DNA of 16,482 nucleotides from assembly GCA_030149405.1 (NCBI GenBank), contig JASBRM010000275.1:1-16482 (forward strand), given 5' to 3'. The translations under genes were made by a program, and so were the position numbers. Position 1 is the first letter of the stretch. Each line of letters starts with the position of its first letter. Origin of the DNA: Neptuniibacter sp. (GTDB lineage Bacteria; Pseudomonadota; Gammaproteobacteria; Pseudomonadales; Balneatricaceae). Positions 7,070 through 13,163 of the stretch are shown here, piece by piece. The notes below the pieces were generated by a model. That model was given only the letters and a program-made list of their open reading frames with translations. It had not been told where the DNA came from and did not search any database.

Positions 7070-7837
7070 TTATTTAATAAGTCGATCAAAGGCTGTTCGA
7101 ATCAAACCTCTGACTTTAGCAGTTAAATCAGTATCGCTTGCCAACCCCAAAGCCAGATCACACAAACTTGCTGATACTGCTGGATCAAACTGACGCGCAT
7201 TGCCCGCCAAACTATAAAAACGATTCACCCAATAGGTGCCTTCCTCAGCATCCGCATCTACCATCAGCATTGCTTGAGCCATCACAGCCTGTTTAACGTT
7301 TCGTGTATTGGGAGGAGATATCATTATCTTTTGCGCTGTTCCTGTTACCTTCAAACCTTCAACATTCAGGTTATACCGGCCATCACAGTATGAACCTTTC
7401 GTCTCTCCATATTCAGCACACAAACCGAGTTCACGAAGAGCAAGCCTTATTGGCTCACAAAGAGCCATATAAAAAAGATCGAGGTCATAGCGATCCCCCT
7501 CAGCAATAGGAATAAACAGGGTAAAGTTCAGAATCCCTGGCTTGTGAGGGACTGTTGTTCCACCACTGTCCCTGACAATGACTGGCCAGCCTTCAGCTTC
7601 AAGTTGCAGCCGGGCCTTTTCAAATTCTGGAAATTTGGTCTCTTTGCGTGTAACTACCAAACACTGGGGGTTTTCCCATAGTCGCGCTGTCGCACATCGC
7701 TTGCCGGATGCAACCTCTTTCAGTAACTCTATATCCCGCAATAGAGCTTTTTCCGGATCATTTGCAAGCGGCTCATCAATAAAGCGCCAACGGAGTTGGG
7801 ACTTAAACAAATCGGTTATATCAGAGGAAACAGTCAT
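7070..7837 (-). CDS. Lipoate-ligase-fold protein, possible Cys-dependent octanoyl/lipoyl transferase
   Basis: The 255-aa protein belongs to the biotin/lipoate protein ligase superfamily (LplA/LipM/LipL group), which attaches octanoate or lipoate to E2 and GcvH domains. Visible motifs are VRDSGGTTVPHKPG (residues 88-101, matching the RRxSGGGxVxH lipoyl-binding loop) and GSYCDGRYNLNV followed by GLKVTGTAQK (148-170). Lys163 matches the invariant lysine of the fold. Cys151 in GSYC lies where Bacillus LipM and LipL carry their acyl-thioester cysteine, so a transferase or amidotransferase role is as likely as an ATP-dependent ligase. No extra C-terminal accessory domain of classical LplA is present. 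It is divergent from the ykgJ-like gene across 76 nt. Confidence 0.82.
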   Translation of the reverse strand: MTVSSDITDLFKSQLRWRFIDEPLANDPEKALLRDIELLKEVASGKRCATARLWENPQCLVVTRKETKFPEFEKARLQLEAEGWPVIVRDSGGTTVPHKPGILNFTLFIPIAEGDRYDLDLFYMALCEPIRLALRELGLCAEYGETKGSYCDGRYNLNVEGLKVTGTAQKIMISPPNTRNVKQAVMAQAMLMVDADAEEGTYWVNRFYSLAGNARQFDPAVSASLCDLALGLASDTDLTAKVRGLIRTAFDRLIK

Positions 7838-7913
7838 AGATAAAAGTTCACTGCTAGAGGCTGTAGAGCCTTTAATGTATTATCGCCCCAACTAATTTAC
7901 TAGCCCATTATCA

Positions 7914-8309
7914 ATGAAACAAAAAATCCCTGCAGCCAACGTTGACGACCTCTCCACATGGGTCAAATATAAAAGCAGTCTTTGCCAGGAGTGTCAGGGA
8001 ACTTGCTGCAGCCTACCCGTAGAGGTTCGCTTTTCGGATCTGGTAAGAATGGGACTCGCTGATGCCTTTGAAGCCGATGAGCCGACAAAACGGATCGCTA
8101 AGCGCCTGATGAAGGAGGGGATAGTCGGGCACTTCAACCACAAAACTGAAGTTTTCACTCTATCCCGATACTCCAATGACGATTGTATTTATCTTAATCA
8201 GAAAACACGTCTATGCGACATATACACAAACCGCCCGGATACGTGTCGCAACCATCCCCGAATAGGCCCAAAACCTGGTTTTTGTGCTTATAAGCCAAAA
8301 CAATACTAA
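7914..8309 (+). CDS. YkgJ-family CxCC cysteine cluster protein
   Basis: The 131-aa protein shows the YkgJ pattern, described as a putative zinc- or iron-chelating domain. Eight cysteines lie in the family arrangement: C24-x2-C27-x3-C31-C32, then C91 (DDCIYLN), C101 (LCDIY), C111 (RPDTC) and C124 (GFCAY). The CDIYTNRPDTCRNHP stretch at 101-115 is the family hallmark. The function is unknown; homologues are cytosolic and have been suspected to bind a metal cluster. The start ATG at 7914 lacks a clear Shine-Dalgarno sequence. A second cysteine-rich small gene follows on the same strand, and a lipoate-ligase-like gene, itself of interest to Fe-S-linked lipoyl metabolism, is divergent; any tie is speculative. 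Confidence 0.9.
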   Translation: MKQKIPAANVDDLSTWVKYKSSLCQECQGTCCSLPVEVRFSDLVRMGLADAFEADEPTKRIAKRLMKEGIVGHFNHKTEVFTLSRYSNDDCIYLNQKTRLCDIYTNRPDTCRNHPRIGPKPGFCAYKPKQY

Positions 8310-8380
8310 AAACTGTAATTGCCACACCCAGTTTAACTAAGTAACGTATAGAGACGGTACTTATACATGTGGATGTTGCG

Positions 8381-8572
8381 ATGAATGAAAAGGAAAGCAA
8401 CTGCCAAGGTTGCGCTGAAATACTATTAGAGCAGAACAGAGAATTATGGGCTGAAGCTGCACAGAGAATAGGGGACAGCACAAATACAGACTGGTGCAGC
8501 ATCTGTGACCAGCTCTTTATGAAAGATGGCGCACCACTCCGCTTTTATCATGATATAGAGGATGACAACTAG
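8381..8572 (+). CDS. Small CxxC-CxxC protein, unknown
   Basis: A 63-aa protein starting at the ATG at 8381; an in-frame GTG at 8369 would add four residues. It has two CxxC pairs, CQGC near residues 8-11 and CSIC near 39-42, separated by an amphipathic Glu/Ala/Gln-rich helix (LLEQNRELWAEAAQRIG), and an acidic tail. Two spaced CxxC pairs suggest a single structural zinc site. A weak GGAT sits a few nt before the ATG. It follows the YkgJ-like gene by about 70 nt on the same strand. I do not recognise the family; the cysteine pattern makes it likelier than chance to be a gene. Confidence 0.55.
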   Translation: MNEKESNCQGCAEILLEQNRELWAEAAQRIGDSTNTDWCSICDQLFMKDGAPLRFYHDIEDDN

Positions 8573-8601
8573 AGAACCCATCTCCAGTTGCCAGATAAAC
8601 C

Positions 8602-9402
8602 TTACTTCCTCTCTTCGATAAGCTTTTTCAACTCATCAATTTGCTTGGATAGATCCTCAATTGTGAGCTGACCTTCCGCGATGGCTTTTTCCTTTTCTTC
8701 CTGTGCGTGTTCATTTTCCATCACATTTACGACAATACCGATCACCATATTGAGGAAGGCAAAGGTAGTCAGAAAGATAAATGTCAAATAATAGAGCCAG
8801 CTAAAAGGGTATACCGCCATGGTCTCGTACATGACATCGGTCCAGTCTTCAAACGTCATCACTCTGAACAATGTCAGCATCGCTATGGATATATCTCCCC
8901 AGAGATCCTGGTTAATATTTACGAAAAAAGACGCTCCAATAGCTGCGTAAATATAGAAGATAATAAACATCAGCAAGATCACGTAGCCAAGCTGAGGCAA
9001 TGCCTTGATCAGCGAATTGAGCAGCAAACGCAACTCAGGAACGATTGATACCATTCGCAACACCCTGAAAATACGAATCAAACGCCCTATGAGCGCCATT
9101 TCGCTGTCCTGAATAGGTATCAGACTCACAACCACAATCAACGTATCAAAGACATTCCAGGCATTATGAAAGAACCGTTTTTTGTCAGGCTCACCCATAA
9201 ACCGAATTGTAATTTCCACCAAGAAGAAGATGGTTACACCAACATCCAGCCACCCCATAACGGTAAGAACATTATCCGGAATATCATAGGTTTTTGCCCC
9301 GATAACGATTGCTGAAAACAGGATGACAGCAACCACAAACAGCTCAAATAAGCGGTTACTTCTCAACTTATAGAAACGATCTTGCAGAAGTTCCATGTTC
9401 AT
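8602..9402 (-). CDS. Voltage-gated cation channel of the NaChBac (BacNav) family
   Basis: The 266-aa protein has the one-domain, six-helix architecture of bacterial voltage-gated sodium channels, which assemble as inner-membrane tetramers. S1-S3 lie at about residues 20-38, 49-68 and 82-96. S4 (about 103-120) carries Arg107, 110, 113 and 116 at three-residue spacing. S5 is about 138-160, the pore helix and filter 171-190, and S6 about 204-229 (FAFLNMVIGIVVNVMEN). A charged neck and coiled coil (231-266) follow, as in NavMs and NaChBac. The filter at 183-189 reads TFEDWTD where NaChBac has TLESWAS, adding two acids; this suggests Ca2+ permeability. Start uncertain between Met1 and Met3; neither has a clear ribosome binding site. 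Confidence 0.9.
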   Translation of the reverse strand: MNMELLQDRFYKLRSNRLFELFVVAVILFSAIVIGAKTYDIPDNVLTVMGWLDVGVTIFFLVEITIRFMGEPDKKRFFHNAWNVFDTLIVVVSLIPIQDSEMALIGRLIRIFRVLRMVSIVPELRLLLNSLIKALPQLGYVILLMFIIFYIYAAIGASFFVNINQDLWGDISIAMLTLFRVMTFEDWTDVMYETMAVYPFSWLYYLTFIFLTTFAFLNMVIGIVVNVMENEHAQEEKEKAIAEGQLTIEDLSKQIDELKKLIEERK

Positions 9403-9436
9403 TTTTATTTACACTATCAAACAATAAAAAATTTGA

Positions 9437-9479
9437 GCCGAACTTTACTTTGATTTAGTAACAAAGGGTAGATTTCGGC
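9437..9479 (-). repeat. Nested inverted repeat upstream of channel gene
   Basis: GCCGAA (9437-9442) is complementary to TTCGGC (9474-9479), and inside it CTTTG (9448-9452) to CAAAG (9462-9466). It begins about 35 nt upstream of the channel start and so would lie in the mRNA leader or promoter. Stems are short; it could be chance. Confidence 0.3.
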
Positions 9480-9520
9480 ATCCGAATTCTTTCAACTATT
9501 ACAGAGTGGAGCATACTGGA

Positions 9521-9533
9521 GACACAAAGTGTC
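9521..9533. repeat. 13-bp palindrome in channel/rarD spacer
   Basis: GACAC-AAA-GTGTC is a perfect 5-bp inverted repeat about 120 nt upstream of the channel start codon and about 85 nt past the rarD stop. It has the size of a dimer-binding operator, but no regulator is implied by the neighbours. Confidence 0.25.
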
Positions 9534-9616
9534 ACAACACAACAAACAAAGCCTTTAATCTGTGCGTTTTTTAGCCTATTTAGACGCAAAATCCTCGGCA
9601 ATTAAAGTCATATTAT

Positions 9617-10528
9617 TTAATTGTTCTTCTTATACTCTGAATTTTTCTTCTTCTGAAATAGCAACCCCTCAACAGTAAAGATCAATAGACCTGCCCAGAT
9701 ACACAAAAAGGTCACCAGTCTTTGCAAATCCATTGGTTCGCCGTAGTAAAAAACAGCAATTAAAAAAGCGATAGAAGGTCCCAGGTACTGAATGATGCCG
9801 ATAAGGCTCAGGCTAATTCTGCTAGCGCCAGCAGCAAACGCTAACAGAGGAACACTGGTAACAACGCCTGCCGCAACTAGAAGCCATGAAGTAGCCACAC
9901 CCTCGGTCAAGAATTGAAGACCCTCTGATTGCGCAAGATAGAAAAGATAAAACAAAGCAATTGGGGCAAGCCATAAAGTTTCAATAAACAACCCACCCAC
10001 AGCATCTATCTGGATTTTTTTTCGCAACACCCCATAGGATGCAAAACTAACAGCCAAGACTAAGGCAACCCAAGGCAGCTGCCCGAATAGCACCAGTTGA
10101 TAGATCACACCCACAGCTGCAAGAGCAACCGCAAGCCACTGTAACGGCCTTAATCGTTCAGAGAAGACAAAGAAACCAAAAACTATGTTTATCAGAGGGT
10201 TGATAAAATAACCCAACGTCGTTTCAACTATACGATCCTGACCAACCGCCCAGATAAAAACTAACCAGTTGACTGATATAACCAACGCTGAAAAGAACAA
10301 GCCTATTAATAGAGCGGGTGTTCTTCTTAAAAGACTTATCACATCCACCAGCCGCTTACTGACCAACAAAATCAAAGCCAGAAACATTGCAGACCAGATT
10401 ATTCTATGCGCAACCACTTCCAGAGGCTGAACATGCTCTAACGCTTTAAAGTAGACAGGAACCAGCCCCCAGATAACGAAGGCCAGCAACGCATAGTAAA
10501 TCCCTTTAATTTTCTCATGGTCTTGCAT
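9617..10528 (-). CDS. rarD: RarD-type EamA-family transporter
   Basis: RarD proteins are ten-helix inner-membrane carriers of the drug/metabolite transporter superfamily (EamA); the substrate is not firmly known. The 303-aa length and motifs fit RarD: the opening KGIYYALLAFVIWGLVPVYFK (residues 8-28 in outline), EVVAHRIIWS (37-46), the NWLVFIWAV helix, ETTLGYFINPLINI (near 101-114) and GIIQYLGPSIAFLIAVFYYGEP in the second half. Two internally homologous five-helix halves are visible. AGGAG/AGAAGG about 5-10 nt upstream supports the ATG at 10526-10528. It is divergent from the small gene at 10685. The Lys/Asn-rich last ten residues form a short cytosolic tail. Confidence 0.92.
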   Translation of the reverse strand: MQDHEKIKGIYYALLAFVIWGLVPVYFKALEHVQPLEVVAHRIIWSAMFLALILLVSKRLVDVISLLRRTPALLIGLFFSALVISVNWLVFIWAVGQDRIVETTLGYFINPLINIVFGFFVFSERLRPLQWLAVALAAVGVIYQLVLFGQLPWVALVLAVSFASYGVLRKKIQIDAVGGLFIETLWLAPIALFYLFYLAQSEGLQFLTEGVATSWLLVAAGVVTSVPLLAFAAGASRISLSLIGIIQYLGPSIAFLIAVFYYGEPMDLQRLVTFLCIWAGLLIFTVEGLLFQKKKNSEYKKNN

Positions 10529-10684
10529 TATGACCTTCTCCTAACCCTCAAAACCCCAAGAAATTATTAAATTCAACAACCGTTTAACTTAACAGTCACA
10601 AAAACAGTTTTTTATATGATCGTTTTTGTTTACTACGCCGTAATGAACAATCACACAACAATAAAAACCATGGAACTATTTCTC

Positions 10685-10876
10685 ATGAGCAGCAAACTGA
10701 GATTGAACGATATACCATTCGACAGCGAAGAGATGGAAGATGATGTCTACGAAGATAGCCTGGACTTCCGCCAGAAAAGCAAACTCACCAAAGCTAAGAA
10801 AGAGAAATCTGACTATTCAGACTTCAACTCAGAGCGACAAATGAAACGACGAAATTCTGAGCATAGGCTCTACTAA
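10685..10876 (+). CDS. Small charged protein, unknown
   Basis: A 63-aa protein starting at the ATG at 10685; the frame is open upstream to an ATG at 10616, but the later start begins the hydrophilic MSSKLRLNDIPFDSEE sequence and has GGAA a few nt upstream. The N-terminal half is very acidic (SEEMEDDVYEDSLDF), the C-terminal half basic (KLTKAKKEK and RQMKRRNSEHR). There are no cysteines, membrane segments or signal peptide. Such bipartite small proteins often bind nucleic acid or ribosomes, but I do not recognise this one. It ends 5 nt from the stop codon of the converging RhlE-type helicase and is divergent from rarD. Confidence 0.55.
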   Translation: MSSKLRLNDIPFDSEEMEDDVYEDSLDFRQKSKLTKAKKEKSDYSDFNSERQMKRRNSEHRLY

Positions 10877-10881
10877 GAAAT

Positions 10882-12129
10882 CTATTTTTTCTTGGATTTA
10901 GCTGCGCGCTTACCAATGATTTGAGTGCGCGTAGCTTTGTTAGTGCGTTTTTTGGGGCCTTTTTTATGGATGCGCTTTCGTAAACCATCCCTGCTACCCA
11001 CTTCAAAACCTGGCTTGTACACGCGCTTAATCTGAGCACCAATCAAACGTTCTATATTTGCCAGCGCAGTTTCTTCTTCACGGCTCACGAACGAGATGGC
11101 TTGCCCTGCCATACCTGCACGCCCCGTACGACCGACACGATGAACGTAGTCCTCAGCAAGGTAGGGAAGGTTGTAGTTCACCACATGCTCCAGCCCCTGA
11201 ATATCCAGACCTCGGGCTGCAACCTCAGTAGCAACCAAAACCTGAACCTTTCCTTCTTTGAAATCCGACACAGCTCGCCTGCGCGCGCCCTGACTTTTAT
11301 CGCCATGGCAGATAACTGCATCAATGCCGTCGAATTTAAGATCCTGCATCAATTCATTAGCCTGAGCCTTGGTGCTGGTAAAGACCAATACCTGAAACCA
11401 GTTATGCTCTTTAATAAGCTCAGCGAAGAGATCTGCTTTTCTACGTTCCTCAACCGGGTAAACGACATGCTCTACCGTATCAGCGATTGTGTTTTGCTTG
11501 GATGCCTTTATCTGTTCAAAGCGTGTAAGAATCTGATTCGATAGTTTATGCACAGCATCAGAAAGAGTGGCAGAAAATAACAGCGTCTGCTTTTTCTTTG
11601 GGGTTGCATCGAGAATTGTCAGAACATCCGAAACAAACCCCATATCCAGCATACGGTCAGCTTCATCTAAAACCGCAAATTCAACTTTGGACAGATTCAC
11701 ACTAGCGGCGCGGTAAAGCTCCAGCAAACGACCCGGTGTCGCGATCAGAATATCAGCTCCATGCTTCAGTTTTTTCTGCTGCGACTCCAGGTTTACACCG
11801 CCATACACTGACAGAATTCGTAAGTTGAGGTATTTATTGTAGCGATTAATGGTTTCTTGTAATTGCTGAGTCAGCTCTCGGGTCGGTGTCATAATTACCG
11901 CACGCACACAGCAAGCTTCCAGCTCTAATGGTTTATCTGCCATTTTCTGCATAATAGGCAAGGAAAATGCAGCGGTCTTACCCGTACCCGTTTGCGCATT
12001 AGCAAGCAGATCTTTGCCTCGACGCGCCGGAACTATGGCTTTTTCCTGAATAGGAGTCATCTCAGAATAGCCACACTCATCCAGAGCGGATTGAATCTCA
12101 GAAGCAAAATCCAAAGCTGAAAATTTCAT
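10882..12129 (-). CDS. rhlE: DEAD-box RNA helicase, RhlE type
   Basis: An ATP-dependent RNA helicase, probably acting in ribosome assembly, RNA decay or cold adaptation. The 415-aa protein holds all DEAD-box motifs in order: Q motif with GYSEMTPIQ (20-28), motif I AQTGTGKT (45-52), Ia PTRELT (82-87), Ib TPGR (131-134), II DEAD (155-158), III SAT (186-188), V ATEVAARGLDI (300-310) and VI HRVGRTGR (330-337). The C-terminal tail after about residue 375 is short and strongly basic (KKGPKKRTNKATR, ending KSKKK), as expected for RNA binding in RhlE; it lacks the DbpA rRNA-binding domain. AAGGG about 8 nt before the ATG at 12127-12129 supports the start. The exact paralogue name within the RhlE/SrmB group is not certain. 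Confidence 0.9.
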   Translation of the reverse strand: MKFSALDFASEIQSALDECGYSEMTPIQEKAIVPARRGKDLLANAQTGTGKTAAFSLPIMQKMADKPLELEACCVRAVIMTPTRELTQQLQETINRYNKYLNLRILSVYGGVNLESQQKKLKHGADILIATPGRLLELYRAASVNLSKVEFAVLDEADRMLDMGFVSDVLTILDATPKKKQTLLFSATLSDAVHKLSNQILTRFEQIKASKQNTIADTVEHVVYPVEERRKADLFAELIKEHNWFQVLVFTSTKAQANELMQDLKFDGIDAVICHGDKSQGARRRAVSDFKEGKVQVLVATEVAARGLDIQGLEHVVNYNLPYLAEDYVHRVGRTGRAGMAGQAISFVSREEETALANIERLIGAQIKRVYKPGFEVGSRDGLRKRIHKKGPKKRTNKATRTQIIGKRAAKSKKK

Positions 12130-12297
12130 GACTAAACCCTTAACAAGAAACCAGAAGACGCGCGATTATAAATCATTTACTGATTTTTAGTGAGAATTAC
12201 CCACTCAAATCAACAAATAAAACAAAGGACTAAAGTACATTACAGTTTTGAAAAAGGAATCGTATAGACTCATCTGAAATTTAATAATAACGAATAC

Positions 12298-12636
12298 ATG
12301 AAACACCTAATGCCAATACCAGAAGAGAAGAAGCTAACCGTTATTTTTAGAATTGAATCCGGCTGCCTGGGACCGCAAGGGCTCAGCCATGTTGCCAGTT
12401 TTTGCGGAAAAGCCTTACAAACTTTCAATCAGCTTCATCCGTCGTTTATGAATTGGAAGGTCATTCCTCGACACGACAAAAACATGCCCGAGTTAAGCTA
12501 TAGTATTGGAAACCGCCCATTAGCCAGAGAGCATGCAGCAAAATACCTACAGCACTTCGACATTGGTATTGATAATTTTGAGTCTGATCTATTCAACCAG
12601 TTACCAGAGATGATTGATCAATACTTCGGAAGATAA
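12298..12636 (+). CDS. Conserved-looking hypothetical protein
   Basis: I do not recognise a named family for this 112-aa protein. It appears to be a compact cytosolic domain: a beta strand KLTVIFRIESG, a helix around HVASFCGKALQTFNQL, a strand-loop NWKVIPRHDKNMPELSYSI with a charged HDK, then a helix LAREHAAKYLQHF and an acidic C-terminal helix ending MIDQYFGR. There is no signal peptide or membrane segment. The IPRHDK-x-PE-x-Y pattern seems distinctive and resembles small hypothetical proteins of marine gammaproteobacteria that I recall only vaguely. The start is the ATG at 12298, with Met5 (12310) as an alternative; no strong ribosome binding site serves either. It converges on the DUF1289 gene with a 16-nt gap. 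Confidence 0.65.
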   Translation: MKHLMPIPEEKKLTVIFRIESGCLGPQGLSHVASFCGKALQTFNQLHPSFMNWKVIPRHDKNMPELSYSIGNRPLAREHAAKYLQHFDIGIDNFESDLFNQLPEMIDQYFGR

Positions 12637-12652
12637 GCTTTCAATTACACAA

Positions 12653-12850
12653 TCACTTGTATAAATCACTATGCCTTACACGACGCATATCACAGCGTTC
12701 AAGGATTGACTGCTTTTCCTCATCTGACGAAGCATTCCATCCTGTAATCTCATCAATATTTCTGAAGCACCCCAGGCAAACATCATCGTCATCAAGACAA
12801 CAGTTGCGAACACAAGGGCAGGGGATAAGAGCTTCTGAATCAGACGACAT
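12653..12850 (-). CDS. DUF1289 (YdhL-like) cysteine protein
   Basis: With the ATG at 12848-12850 this is a 65-aa protein; an in-frame TTG at 12857-12859 would add three residues. It shows the DUF1289 signature CPCVRNCCLDDDDVCLGCFR (residues 11-30) followed by DEITGW and an S-x-EEK-x-x-IL-x-R helix. Six cysteines (11, 13, 17, 18, 25, 28) suggest a bound zinc or iron, but the function is unknown. AAAGGT lies about 10 nt before the ATG. The arrangement C-x-C-x3-CC-x6-C-x2-C is complete, so the protein appears intact. Confidence 0.9.
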   Translation of the reverse strand: MSSDSEALIPCPCVRNCCLDDDDVCLGCFRNIDEITGWNASSDEEKQSILERCDMRRVRHSDLYK

Positions 12851-13059
12851 CGATAACAAAACCTTTAGTTTGTATGAAATAAAAAACGAGCACCATACAA
12901 CTCAGATTGATCGACACGCTTAGTTATCTATAACTCATCAGTAAAACCGATTAAGCACGCGCACTATATCCGCGAAAATCTTTACATACCCTGGCACAGA
13001 TCATTATTTGAATAATTACCCCAAAATACATCAAGCCCAGAAGTGATACGTTCAATTAT

Positions 13060-13080
13060 GTTGATATACATCATATCAAC
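13060..13080. promoter_or_regulatory. Candidate operator, perfect 8-bp inverted repeat
   Basis: GTTGATAT (13060-13067) and ATATCAAC (13073-13080) are exact reverse complements around a 5-nt centre. It lies 20 nt upstream of a likely -35 and 84 nt upstream of the PAS-GGDEF-EAL start, a place for an activator or repressor dimer. The half-site spacing rules out a standard FNR box. Confidence 0.5.
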
Positions 13081-13100
13081 CAGCTTAGACCAAGCCATTT

Positions 13101-13129
13101 TTGCCTGCATTAGTAAAACCTTTTATATA
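13101..13129 (+). promoter_or_regulatory. Candidate sigma70 promoter of the PAS-GGDEF-EAL gene
   Basis: TTGCCT (13101-13106) and TATATA (13124-13129) are separated by 17 nt, the optimal spacing. Transcription would begin near 13136, leaving a leader of roughly 28 nt before the ATG at 13164. Motif-based only. Confidence 0.45.
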
Positions 13130-13163
13130 CTAAACACATACAATTACTGAGCTTGCGTATAAG

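Larger units (their letters stand above)
12851..13163 (+). promoter_or_regulatory. Divergent intergenic region before the PAS-GGDEF-EAL gene
   Basis: No gene is visible here. The region holds the start signals of the DUF1289 gene on the left. On the right it has an 8-bp inverted repeat at 13060-13080 and a sigma70-like promoter at 13101-13129, both listed separately. The central part (about 12900-13040) shows nothing further I can interpret. Confidence 0.5.

Noticed and set aside
13061..13079. FNR box reading of the TTGAT...ATCAA repeat
   Set aside because: The half-sites are 9 nt apart instead of 4, so it cannot be a normal FNR site.
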